A stretch of 64,000 nt of DNA. Source: Baylisascaris procyonis (taxonomy: Eukaryota; Nematoda; Chromadorea; Rhabditida; Ascarididae). A model generated the notes under the pieces. That model did no database searches. It had not been told where the DNA came from and saw only the letters and a list, made by a program, of their open reading frames with translations. A program made the translations under genes and the position numbers. Shown here in pieces: positions 26,307 to 38,400 of the stretch. The stretch covers positions 2,899,001-2,963,000 of the forward strand of contig JAZARR010000153.1 of the NCBI GenBank assembly GCA_037389465.1. Direction: 5' to 3'. The number at the start of each line of letters is the position of its first letter. Positions within the stretch are counted from its first letter, which is position 1.

Positions 26307-28615
26307 ATGAACTACTTGGCATTGCTCACCTTTGTCGCGTTACTGTTATGCTATTTGACGATCGGCGGTGCACAACCACACGGTGATGGACGATTCCCTG
26401 GAGGATTCAACAGAGACGAACCGATGAACCACCCTCATCCGAGAGGATTTGGCGGAGGCCCTAAGTCTGAATTCTTCAAAATCTGCTCTCCATGGCATCC
26501 ATTCGGGCGATGGTGGCTGCCCGAATTCCTCAAGAACGTTTCCCATGACGGTATGGACAAGTTTTGCGATATTGTATGGAATGAAAATCTGACAAAGGCC
26601 GAAACCGAACAACAGCTCGATAAGTGGGCTCAAGAGCAAGGAGGGGACGTTTACGTAAGTTTACGCTTCATCAGGATCATATCAACATCTCTGTGCGCAG
26701 GTCTGAGTTTGCATTTACAGAGCCCATTATTCTTATATCGTGCTTTTTATGTATTTGGGTGTGTCATGGAGCCTGTCCGACAGTTTCACCTCAGGAAGCA
26801 TTGAAGTTAGGATCGTGGACTTTCCGAGTATGATGTATGTCATAGCCGCAGCAAATCCGATGCTGATCGTTCATCTTCGAGAACACTTGTTATTCGACTT
26901 CTTCGAAGGTGCCAAAAAATTTTGATGCATTCTCTATTGGTTGATCGTTCGTTTAGCATTATTCAGACGATAGAAAGATTGCTCGATTAGTTGAAGTTTA
27001 TATTCACGCCTGATGATTATTTAGCGCGATCTGCTATTTCTTAAAAACTTGTGACGTCGCTGTTTAGTATGAGCGGGACGAACAAACAGAAATATTAGGA
27101 ACTTCCCCTGGATGTGCTCCTCCACTTTTTTGAATAGTTTGTTTCTTTTATACACCTTTCCGAATTCCTCTTCTTCGTTTTCGTCAATTGTGAGTGCAAA
27201 AAAAAGCGTTAAAGTGCGCCAACTTATGAAGATGCGGAATGCTTTAGAGTGCATAGGTAATTTTATACACCAAAATTATGAAAAGATGTCAAAGTCAATT
27301 TCGCAATCTTGCCATTCCAAAGGGTACAATAGAAAGGAGATTACTAGCTGAAACTATGATGAACTTGCAGAATTACTGTTTTACTTTCAACTCATAAGAT
27401 CCGGAACCTACAAAACTATCCGATGAACGTCTTTGAAGCACTCGTTAAATCTTCCCAAATGATGACTGCAAGTCGCGCTCTTTGGCAAGTTGATTGGTGG
27501 GTATCTCGCTCCTCCTATCGCTACGGCAACCATTTGGCTGCAGAATTATCAAGCTTAAACTATCGCATAGAAATACCTCTTTCATCTTTCAGAATGACTT
27601 CCGTCGATCCTGCTACATCTTTCAATAGGAATTTCTATTCTGACGTGCTCTCTGAACACCACCCCCCTTATTTTGCTTATTCGGAACTCTTATCACAACG
27701 CCATTCACTGGTGGAACTACTCATTCTATGCTTGCAGGAGAAATTCAAGGATTATACGGACCAGAAAAAACAGATGCGAGAAAATGTTCAGCAGAAAATT
27801 CAAGAACTTATTGCGAATGTCACCAAATTTGTTGACGATGATGAAAAGATTCTGAGCGATACTAGTCTGACAAGGGGACAAGAAAAAGAACAGGTATCCC
27901 ACTTCTTGCTTAAGTGCCTAATGACGTGCAGAAATCTTTTATGAATATAACTTTAAGTTTAATAATGGAATACTTCGAAATTGCACAATATACTTTGGCT
28001 TGAGAGTGCCTCATCGAAGCTTATCAACTCACCAAAAAAGGGCCTCAAAACTTCTTTAGAAAATATTCGCAGAAGTAAAATCGAATAACCGCAATTTATT
28101 CTTTGTCCTTTCCTCAACGAATCAATAATATCGTCCTAAAGTTTTTTCAAATCTCATTTGCCTCATTCATCACGCTAGAATTTAATAAAATATATGTACC
28201 TCTCATACGAAGAACAAAATTCTACAGCTGGAAGTTCCAACTATGTAAGGATGTTTAGCTTCGTTGATTTCAGCTCATGGATCTAAAGATGGAAGCCGGC
28301 TGGACTGTGGTGAGACTTGCGCATATGATAAGAAAAGAAGCAGGATTCCTTGCTGGTGAACATCGACGAGGACCCTGCCCTGGATGTGAGCCGAGGCACC
28401 CGCCTATGCCACGACCATTCCCACCCATGCCACGACCATTTCCCCATGGTTTCGATTTTGGTCCTGACATGCCTGGAAGAGGAACGCAGTTCCCAGTTGA
28501 TGAAAATGAACCTTTTGGACTGTACGGCCCTTTCAATCAGGAGGACCGTTTCGAACAAAATGAACTTCCTGGACGAAATGGGCCACCTCGACGTAACGGG
28601 CCTTGGGGGGCATAG
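26307..28615 (+). CDS. SXP/RAL-2 family secreted protein, copy D
   Basis: Exons 26307-26654, 27738-27893 and 28274-28615 join in phase 0 to give about 281 aa. The signal peptide resembles that of C with a Tyr in place of the first His (LLLCYLTIG). The DUF148 domain runs through WNENLTKAETEQQLDKWAQEQGG of exon 1 and EKFKDYTDQKKQ to LTRGQEKEQ of exon 2. Exon 3 has GPCPGCEP and two MPRPFP units, making it longer than in C, then PFGLYGPFNQEDRFEQ. Poly(A) signal AATAAA is at 28668-28673. Exon 1 is almost the same as in E, and introns also resemble E, so D and E form a subtype now separated by the BRF1 block. Confidence 0.93.
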
Positions 28616-28673
28616 AGCAGACGACGGAACGGATTGAGGATGACGTGAACGCGTGGCTACGAAAACTAATAAA

Positions 28674-30980
28674 CCTGAACTTTATTCAAGGAAACGATTT
28701 GGCACGTATCTAATAAATCTCCCTAATAATAGTCAAGGAATTTGATGTGCGTGATTTTATTGTTCTTCTGCGAGGAATAATATTATTTATTTCCCTGCAT
28801 CGCTCGTGCACGATATAGATGTTCTTAACCCGAGAAGCTGAGAAGGCACACTCGAAGGTGTCTGCGACTCATTCTGAATTTACTGAATAAACGTGGGTGT
28901 TTCATCAGTTGGTTATTGTACATTATATGTGACATCCTCCAAAATTTGTGCTGGCTGATTCAATCGAATCGCATTGAAGCTACCAGGGAAACAGTAACCT
29001 ACATATGTCAGTTTGCACAGACGCATAGAAACAGATGCACTTCATAACGTTGTTTAGAAAGTATATACACTGGAAACATCACCCTTTTCAAATTTTCTTT
29101 TAATAGTTGCCAAGGCGCACAAAGTTGCTAGGAGTCTAAAAGTTTTGGCCATATTGGCACATATATATAGGCGACGCTTATCCCTCGAGGTTTTTGTGCT
29201 AATAGAATACTCTATTGGACGCGAGGATTGTGAACGGACTTGCGCTCCGCTATAGAAAATTCTATCTGCTTGATGTGACGCATCTAGTTGGATGCATTAC
29301 CCTGAAAGCGTGGGAGATGTTACGTATGCAAATGCTTGGTCAGATAGCAACGATGCAAACGCTCACGTCATGCCAGGTTCGCTTCCAGTTTTCCTCATTT
29401 CTTTTGTGACCTAACCGATACGAAATCAGGATCAACCACTTGTTAGCGTAAAAATGTTGGACACCCTCTTTGAAGCTAGTGATTCAACTTCGTCATTGCC
29501 TCGGCATTGATCCTACGATCTCTTTTGTTTCAATTTTTTTTAAAGATGAGATAAGATGAGATGCAATGGCTTTATTGAAGAATAAGGAAACATTTATTAA
29601 TAATGTGAAGAAACAGGTGAAGTTCAAAAATGAAAACATTTAAGTATCAAGAATGAGGTAAATCTGACAAAGAAGACTGAAGCAAGATAACATCACATGT
29701 TAAACCACGAAACGAATGGAAATGAAATAGAACAACAACATCATATGAAATCTCTGAGGAAATGCGATCAGATCGAAAAGAAAAAAAAAGTGCACTGAGC
29801 AATAAGCGATAAACTAATAACAAATGATTTTTACTGTGAAATTTTCGTAGCAAAATCGCAATGCTATCTGATGATAAATTATCTCGACGGTGAGCTGATA
29901 AAATAGGCATCTATCGACTTAATGTGGCGAGGCATCTCAACAACTTCCCTCATCCTACGATCAAGAACGAACTCATTAATCGTTTAAATAATATTTAAGG
30001 GTACTTTAAATGCTCAATTTGTACAACAACAATGAATAAATGAACCATTGCGATTATTACCAGGATAAACGCGATGCAAGAAAACGGCTTAACGATATAA
30101 TGTCATGAGATCATGTTATGTACTAAATGAGAATCTAGAACTTTCATATTAACAGCACAACAAAGCAACAGCAAAAACAGCCAAGTTCGGCATTAACAAC
30201 AATTAACACACAATACTGCTAGCACATTAAAATCATTTCAGAGGAATTCGCAACTCAACAACGAACATTCGCATGAGACATACCTCATGCTCAACTTTTG
30301 CCACTCAACGCCTCCGATTTCACTACCTCAAGTGCTGAGAAAAACATGCACAAAACGTGATCATAATGAATTACAGACAGCCACGATCACGAGAATGACG
30401 TCATAGCAAGGCAACAGATAATACCAGTTGCCCATAACATTCGAAAAGCAATAAAAACCGTCAGCGTAAAAAGCGCATCCTTGGAGGGCTGAAAATTGCT
30501 AGAGTTCTCCGCGAACGTTAACAACATCGGATATTAGAAAAAGCTTGAACTCAGCGTATGCTACCATGCGTTTTTGCGATATTTAAAGCTTGTGTGTAAT
30601 TCAGTATTCTCTTTTTATCGAATGCTGCGGGTTTATTTTTAAAAATTTTCTCAGCTTCGTCAAAAAAACAAAAACCTAACGTGATCCGCAAGACGCAATC
30701 CCACTTAAATCACAAGCAAAAATAAACGCATAGAGTATTAATAGCTGAGTTAATATATTCGGGATTTCCATCGCTAATCTCGGGTTTCCAAAAATAGTCA
30801 AGTCGGGATTCCAAGTTTTGAAGAAATGACCCATAGTCATACAGTAAATAGAACATGGAAGAAAATTCAGTTTTGGGGAAAGCCCTCAAAAGGAATGAAA
30901 GTTTCATAGGGAACCAGAAGAGAGGCTTTTCTGAAATACTGGAGAGGAAACAGCTAGGAACAAAAGTTCTACCTGTGGAC
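28674..30980. other. Right edge of the array unit and start of unrelated DNA
   Basis: Similarity to the DNA downstream of C continues to about 29340 and then stops; the expected CR1-like fragment is absent. From there to 30980 the DNA is AT-rich without a recognisable gene. A 48-codon plus-strand frame at about 30855-31000 begins with ATG but is overlapped by the better candidate at 30991. Confidence 0.5.
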
Positions 30981-30990
30981 TTTTCAGTGA

Positions 30991-31224
30991 ATGACAAAAG
31001 ATGATGAGCAACAAACTCTCAAACAAACGCAGCGGTCGGTAAAGTTTTTCGAAAATGAAGGGGAGCAATATTTCGTATGCGGTCTAAAGAAAAAAGTTGA
31101 AAAGCGACTAAGTGAGAGAACGGCGAAAGCAAAAAGGAAAAGAGTCAATGTCGATGACGTAGTTGCGGATAACGCATGGCAAGTTGGTGTAAGACGACCG
31201 CTTTCATACACATTGTCAAAATAA
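30991..31224 (+). CDS. Small ORF or first exon of an unrecognised gene
   Basis: A perfect nematode-type acceptor, TTTTCAG, at 30981-30987 is followed after three bases by an ATG opening 77 codons. This is what a trans-spliced or 5'-spliced nematode gene looks like. The peptide is hydrophilic and basic, with KKKVEKRLSERTAKAKRKR leading into VNVDDVVADNAW. That pattern (amphipathic helix, basic loop, then [VT]xxDDV) resembles the last two helices of a histone fold or the ENY2 end, but I make no family call. A GTAAGA donor lies within the frame near 31191, so it may be only the first exon; no later exon was found. It ends about 190 bp from the oppositely directed gene at 31414. Confidence 0.4.
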   Translation: MTKDDEQQTLKQTQRSVKFFENEGEQYFVCGLKKKVEKRLSERTAKAKRKRVNVDDVVADNAWQVGVRRPLSYTLSK

Positions 31225-31413
31225 TCCCTCCTTGCGGGCTTCTGCATCGCTTTCAACAGAGCTTGTAATCTGCCATGCTCATCGCACCACTTTCGCCTAC
31301 ACTAATCTCATAGCCTTATCTAAGTATGCGAAATTCGCAAAAAGATTACTGAAAAGTGTTTCGCATTATATAAAAATTCAATAACAAAATTTTCACGGAC
31401 GACAGTCACCGTT

Positions 31414-32775
31414 CTATCTTCTGACGATGTTTGGTTTTGCTTTGATATACCGATCTCTAGTGCTTCTCAGAGTTCCTCCTAAGGTGGTCATTTTTCGGCC
31501 ATCGGTAAGTGCTTCTGAACTCTGAACAGAGACAATTTCGATATTGACGTCACTGGATTTTCGTTGTTTCTTCAGGAAAGTGGGGGTAAGCGTTGCGTTC
31601 AACCTGTCGACACCGACACTGGATAAAGATGGGACGTCAGAAGACACTTTTCCGGGCGCATTATCATCCGACAAAATTACATTCATCGTCATTCCCCACA
31701 AACTATTAATGTTTCTATCAGTACGCGGAGTTTGTGATACTCCTGATTTCAACGGATCCTGAGACGTAGAAATCTCAGTCGAATCGACTGGTGTACAGTT
31801 ACTCGAAGAAGCCAATTCAGAAGTCCAGTGAACAGATGAATGTATAATACGAGCCTCCGGACATGACGAATTTGAATCGCGTCCCAGAGCTGCCATCGCT
31901 TCGAATCCCGTAATGTCTAGCAGCTGCCCTAAACATTTTCGTTTTGCCATCCGTTCACCCCTTTCTGCTACAGCGGATCTATTCCTCGGGCCGATTAGAG
32001 TCGTTGACTCGTCTGCTTCCTGTGCCGAATGAAGTTGCTGGTCGTTGGAATCCGATGACGCGTGCAGCTCTTTTTCTGTGCTATCGACATCTCTCAGTGC
32101 TCCGCATTCATTCGCCCTCCTGTTTGGACGCGCCTTTGGGTAATGAATCCCAGCACCTGAGGATGGCACTACTTTGGGTGCCTTTAGCGTATCTTCTTCG
32201 AGTGCAGCTATCAAGTTAGTATCTTCTCGCTCTGAAGCTGGCATATTGCAATTAGAAGCAATTCCGTCAGTGCTGCAGGAGCTTGGACCAACTTGTGTGC
32301 AGCGACTTCTGACTGCCGATGACTCTGGTGTTTCCAATATTTTCGGCTCCTCCTCTTCAAGAATACTGCCCGACTTCCGATCCCGTTGCATCCAAACAGA
32401 AATGGCACCAGCGGATTTTTCTAGATTTTCCAGTTCCTTAATTTTAATCGCTGATGGGGTCAGTTTGTCTGCAGTGCTCGGGCCAGCTGAATCGAAATAC
32501 ACGCCAACTGGCTGCTGTGCTGCCTTCTTTTTCACCTTCGTCGTCGCCAAGTTGGGCTGAAATTTAGCGTATCTGCTCCGGGATGCTCGAACGGCACTCC
32601 GTTCTGATATTATTTCACCACTAACGTTTTCGACTGCACGATTCAAAATGTCCGCTTCCTGTTCCCTCATTCCAATTGCAGCTCTTTCTGCGACAAGGGC
32701 AACCTTTGTTGTCGCCTCTACCGATGCCAGTTCCCTGCAAACTCCATAATTACCAAACTGGCGAAATAGGAACAT
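31414..32775 (-). CDS. Long open exon with BDP1-like RxRxxKxxPN motifs
   Basis: An uninterrupted minus-strand frame ends with TAG at 31414. The first ATG is at 32775, and acceptor-like CAGs offer exon starts at 32757 or just after. The protein is polar, Ser-rich and apparently disordered. It carries motif RSRYAKFQPN near the N-terminus, HYPKARPN in the middle and RDRYIKAKPN at the very end. Repeated RxRxxxPKPN motifs are typical of the TFIIIB subunit BDP1 (B''), but the BDP1 SANT domain is not visible here or just upstream, so the link is tentative. The frame can also be spliced in phase to the exon ending at 32915, so it could instead be the 3' exon of that gene. It is about 2.7 kb downstream of BRF1 on the same strand. 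Confidence 0.55.
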   Translation of the reverse strand: MFLFRQFGNYGVCRELASVEATTKVALVAERAAIGMREQEADILNRAVENVSGEIISERSAVRASRSRYAKFQPNLATTKVKKKAAQQPVGVYFDSAGPSTADKLTPSAIKIKELENLEKSAGAISVWMQRDRKSGSILEEEEPKILETPESSAVRSRCTQVGPSSCSTDGIASNCNMPASEREDTNLIAALEEDTLKAPKVVPSSGAGIHYPKARPNRRANECGALRDVDSTEKELHASSDSNDQQLHSAQEADESTTLIGPRNRSAVAERGERMAKRKCLGQLLDITGFEAMAALGRDSNSSCPEARIIHSSVHWTSELASSSNCTPVDSTEISTSQDPLKSGVSQTPRTDRNINSLWGMTMNVILSDDNAPGKVSSDVPSLSSVGVDRLNATLTPTFLKKQRKSSDVNIEIVSVQSSEALTDGRKMTTLGGTLRSTRDRYIKAKPNIVRR

Positions 32776-32914
32776 CAGAAGTTTACTTTTCACGAGATAA
32801 CTGCAAGCCTGTCACAGAGCATCAGAAAGAAACTGGATCAAACGAACACTGCTTTCGCTCTCCTTATTTTCTGCGACAGAGCGAGTTCCTCTCGGAAAGC
32901 GTACGAGGCAATAC

Positions 32915-34562
32915 CTTCTTTATAGGGCTATAGCCGTGTTCATCATACTTCGAGTTGAGTTGCAAGGAAATACATTTGGACGACCCCAGTGGTTGAGCGA
33001 CGAATGATAGAACTGATGTGGCAAGTACGTCACTGAAGGTGAACCAAAGTGCACTTTGACAGACCATGCTCAATGTTCCATCAGCCGCTACCACTAGGAA
33101 TGAATTCAAGACAACAGCATCATGACTAAAATACTGAAGTAGGCTCGCCTGCACATAGAGAAAGCATAAGTGGTGCCCTTTCGTATACCCATCTATTTTC
33201 CTATCCGTAATTTTGGCTATATTACAAACATTAGCATTTCTGAGGACGAAAGGATTTCTGTGATAGACGTTCGAAGGATTTTATGCCTCGTTCCCAATGA
33301 GGCAAACTACGTGCTGCCAAAATAACAGCCGACTTCAAAACAAGGGGTAGAGGGGTGCAAATCGATTGGGTACATCATGCTTGAATGTAAAGTGGCGGCA
33401 TATTTATCCTTCAAGAGGTTTCGCCGACAGCAAATTGCCTCACACCGAAAATTACTTTCGAATGAAACAAAGCACATGGAGCAGAAACGAGGAAAGAAGG
33501 AGTAGTCATGCGACGTTGAGGAGAACAGAGAAATTCTAGCGGTAAAATTTTCATTATATAATCTAGAGCACCCAGCATGAATCCTCTTTAGTCCTAAAAC
33601 CGGCCGTTTCGCTAACCTTCCCTCGTTAGATGGAAGCGTAAGTCACGAGGACCGCAATTTCCAATAACCGTTGATTTGTTCGGAAAAGTTTCGACTCGGT
33701 TTACTCCATAAAAACATATGCTGCCCACAATCAATATCAGCATAACGACGAATAAAAGTAAAATTTAAGCAACCTCTGGTTCTTTGGCAGTAATGAAGCT
33801 TCTTTATGAAGGTCATCCTTTTTGAATTGAGAACTGTTCGATGGCAGTTCTGACGACTGACTTCCATCCTCTAAACATTCGATATAAATATTTTCACTAT
33901 CGAAAAAAAATTCGTCTAAAACATCACAGCATCAGTTATTACGCAATTCTGTGCTGGCAAACAAGTAGTTCTATCGTTGATATCAATTGTTATTTTGCTT
34001 CAAGTCGTTAACTGTAAAAATCACTCCATAAGCATTCCTCTACAGGGCGAAGACCTGTGGAACTTTCGCTTGCCTTTGTTTTTCTCCCCCTCTCGAAGAT
34101 GCTGGATGCGGCAAGCCAATGTGCTCACATTCACAATGCTACAGTGGAAAGAACCACGTGGTGCGTAAAAATAGTATGAACCTTCATTAGGAAGAATACC
34201 CACCAACACTACATTGGAATATACTGCATATGTACGGAATTCAATCATCCAATTGGAAAACGCCATAAAAAGCGGAATTCCCTAAGAAAGTAAGCTAATA
34301 AATGTGAATATCGATACATGATGTAATTCTTGTTGCGTGCCGCTTGCGCCCTCAAGTTCTTATAAATTGGCCGACAGTTCAAAAAATGCTGACAAGAACC
34401 TTCATACAGTGGCTTTTCTTGCTTCACCACATCTAGCGAGCTCCGTAAGTTCTGCGGAGGTCGATATGAATAGATAGAGTTCTTAAACCGAGCAGCATTC
34501 CTACATCGAAACCAAGGATGTCGAGGAAGAAGTTTGACCACCGCACTCTCGTCGTCCGATCC
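32915..34562 (-). CDS. Partial multi-exon gene, weakly DCAF17-like
   Basis: At least two good minus-strand exons are visible. One starts at 34562 after TTTGCAG and encodes an acidic start, then LLPRHPWFRCRNAARFKN and EKPLYEG. The other, 33148-32915, lies between CTATGTGCAG and a GTATTG donor and encodes 78 residues including DAVVLNSFLVVAADGTLSM and LQLNSKYDEHGYSPIKK. Intervening open stretches at about 34266-34080 and 33780-33643 may be further exons. From memory, the order and sense of these pieces resemble DCAF17, a DDB1-CUL4 associated factor, with the last exon matching best. This is a weak, unaided comparison. Missing exons and the true start are unresolved. Confidence 0.35.
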
Positions 34563-35475
34563 CTGCAAACTACTCCACTTCTGAAGCAAACTTTCAGTTT
34601 CTATCAGAGCACAGTATTAAAGCTAGGAAACGGATATCTGTTAAGCATTCAAATAAGGTGCATCATTTTTGTTCACAAAACTAAATCTACAAGCCCATAC
34701 GTGCCCCACAGTAACCACGATAGTAATAAAGCGCGCAGACAGCATAATAACTATCCTATCTATCCTCCTCCCTCTCTTTTCCCGAATCATAGGTGAACGA
34801 CGGACTTCATTTAGCTGTTACGTTGGAATTTTTATGATGCGAGTTGTTATGACCATTCGTAGACTCATTTTATTCAACCTGCACCGAGAGAGCTCGAAAG
34901 CGCAACATATATCTCGACGAGCATCGCTCGTAGAATCGCCACTTAATGATGGACAAATAATGAGCTTTTAATGACATAACCGCGCATTTCCGGTCATGCA
35001 TTGAGCGCAAACAGGAATATTGAGTAGCGATAAATAGAAATAAAGCTTGCAATAAGCCAATATCCTCGCCCCATTTTAGGAACATTTACAATACACATTC
35101 TTTACTAGTACCGCTCATTTGGCATTGATCATCCACTCCAACGCGCATTTCAATTTGAACGTTAAACCTTAGCGGGAATAAAGCTATGATTCAAATACCT
35201 TAAAAAAGCAAATGGAAACAGAAAACTGATTGATTACGGAGTCGATGTTTTTAACGTGAGACGATAAAAGTAAATTTTCATGCTGAGGTTAGATACTGGT
35301 TATAGACTCCTCTACCAGAATATCTTCCACTCACCGCAGTCAAAATTGGAAGCCTGCTAAAGAAAACATTAAAAGGGCTACTCAACTCAATATATTCGCA
35401 ACAGAAAGAGACAGCAATCGCATGCATAATACCGAAATGCGAAATACGTTTCAAAAACAATAGAAAAAGGAGCAA

Positions 35476-38400
35476 CTAAGAGAGAGGACCAACGCGATGA
35501 ACCTTTCTGCTAGGCAAAACTGCATTGTCCAAATGAGTGGCCGCCGCACTCGATGCTGGAGCACAGTTATGTTTCGGCGACTGTTCGTCTTTCAAAGCGT
35601 TTCCGCTTTCAAGCGGATCTCCACCTAGGGAGGAAATGATTTCTGCTCGAGTGGGATAAAACGGTTTCGATACGCCGCCTTCTGAATCTATGATTTCCTT
35701 CAGAATCTCATAATCAATCTTATTCGACAGTCGCTTCTTCTGAAAAGGAAACGTATTCAAATGACTCATCTTCGATGTCATAACAGTGAAAGAATCAAAA
35801 TATGCACAAAAACCTGTAATGTTTCAAGTGAAAATCGATTCATTTAAAGTATGTAGCATAATACATAATCAAGTGATAATCTTTCGCTTCATGGATAGAC
35901 AAATTTCACGGAGAGTGGCTAACTATTCAATATGCGGAAGCCATAATGCTCAACCAACCAGGTGAACTACGGTTGCTAGTATGAGAGCAATAAGGGACAT
36001 TTGAAACGGATGCGCCTCTTCCGTTCCACAAAACTTTGACAGATTCCGTAAAGATTGTCAATATAATAATCCTTAAACATGCTTCATTTAGTAGTTGCCT
36101 CATATTTAATAATCGCCTAAATTTTACGCATTTCTCACGTAAAGCTACACACGATAACTGCAGCAACTAAAGACGAGTGGTTGATTTCGCTTACACGGAC
36201 ACGTCTCCGCAATGCATTATTCTGTAACAGTTTGCAAAATAGCACGCGAAAAAAAAAGTTCTCAGGAGAACACTTGTGAGGGTAATCGAATTTGTTGAGA
36301 TATGAAAGTGCTGCCGGCAACTCGTGAAGCTGATCGAGTGGATCGACGGGACTTAAAAACATATTCGGTTCGGAGACATGCATTGCCATCTATTTAAGAA
36401 CAATCAGCGATAATCCTTTTTTCTAACCGTATGTTACTTAGATATTAAGGACTATACTATCAAATCCTCCTATATATTGCCTCCGTCGTTTTCTTTGGAG
36501 AATAATACAACAACCTTACTATTCCCTTGAAATTATGATATTAGGAAACCTCTCCGTCATCTGATAGAATCCATCACAATAAAACAAAAAACAACGCACC
36601 TGGATCACTTCAGCCATCGCCTCTTGAACAGTGGACGCCACAATGGGGTCTTTCTTTTTCATACGATCAGTTGACTTCTTTACCATCTTTACTGTACCAT
36701 CGTTCCCTCTTTCCTCTTCCACTCCTTCTTGCCCTCTAAAAATCATAATGCTAGTTGAAAAAAAGGTATTTCAATCTCGGAGAAAACTAAATCCATAAAA
36801 ATATATTAATCAATAACTTGTTGTTCAATTTATAGAGATTTGGCTGTTTTAAGAAACCAAAAACACTGTATTCAGCCTAAAGAATCAAAAACTCGCAGCT
36901 TCTTTACCGCAGTGAACGCACTTTCACAACATCACAAGTCAACTTTCCGAAAACCGTTGCTCCCCATATAGTTCCAAATAGCTGCTGCACGATCGCATTT
37001 TTTCGAAGTGAATTTAGTGAGTTTTTAGAAACAACGCGAATATTTCTATTAAAAAAACGACGCCAAATCTAGATGCAAATTCGAGTGAACGAGCAACGAT
37101 TTTGCGAAGAAACGGCCTCCTGGACGGACAAATAAAGGCAATTGTTATACATGTCGCTTCTGCCCATTTTTTGCATATTTATTCTTGGCAGACGCAGATA
37201 ATGATGCGCACCAAACTTCAAGAACTGGCTCGTTGATACTTCAATGATAAGGTCGCACGATGCGTGCTCAAAGCGAACAACAAGCTACAATAGTAACATC
37301 TGCTCGCATCCGTTTAAGAGTTAACAGGGCAACATATAAAGGTGAAGTCCCCTTGCGGCAATGGTTTACATTTAATATGCTCATACATAAGCTGGATGCT
37401 GCAAAAATTATGATAATGGAACTGCACTCCTCGAAAAAAAAGATGAAACGATGATAACAAAAAAGTTGGGGAAATTCCTATCGCATAAAATCTAACTAAA
37501 TGACACGCCAAACCTGAATTCCATTTCCGCGAGATATTCCTTGTTTAGTTGCATCCACAATCGTGACTTCGTCTCCACTTCTTCTCCCGATAGAATATAC
37601 GTATCGATCTCGTCGTCATCTATTTCTACAAAGATCTGGATTAAAAATAGTCATAACTGAAGCGCTTAAGTCACAAGGCATAGCAGCGACAACCAAAATA
37701 TTCCTCCAGGAGAGAAAAGAACAACTGATCGTATCAACCAATCACCGTGAACATTGTATTCACTCATAAAGCGACTCGAAAAATACAGAAAACAAAATAC
37801 AGCGACGATGACAGTTAAGAGGAAATCCAGGGATGCACGCTGCTGAAAAAACTGAACACAGCAGGTTCGGATACGAAACGTTTCATCCGCAGAACGAACA
37901 TCGGGTGGAACTCTGTCAAATTTTTTCACATCGAGCAGCAACATCTCGCTGCAAAATTTAATTGCTGCATCACAAACCCCAAGTTGAATGAAATAGAAGA
38001 AAGAGATCGAAAAATGAGAGAAATAGGTTAGTTCATAGCCATCAACGACCCTGCAAGAGAAACGAACGATGAAATTTGAAAAAAAAAACAATGGCTGAAG
38101 TCAAAACACTCTCATACATACACGAATGGACAGCTAGCGAATCTCATATGAACGAGAAACGTCTACAGCGAGACAAATTCGAACGGCAAAATAATCACGT
38201 GGCAATATGTTGATATGCGACTAATCATTCGCATATGAAGGCAGGCCAACCTTATGCAATCTTTCCCCACTGAACTTTTCGAAGAAAATTTAAAAAAAAA
38301 TATCCGGTTCGAGGTTAAAAAAGACCGTCCTTATTTCGAGAATGATGTCAACTTGACATAATCAAGATCATGAAGATCTGAACTGAAGTCATCGCTGAGC

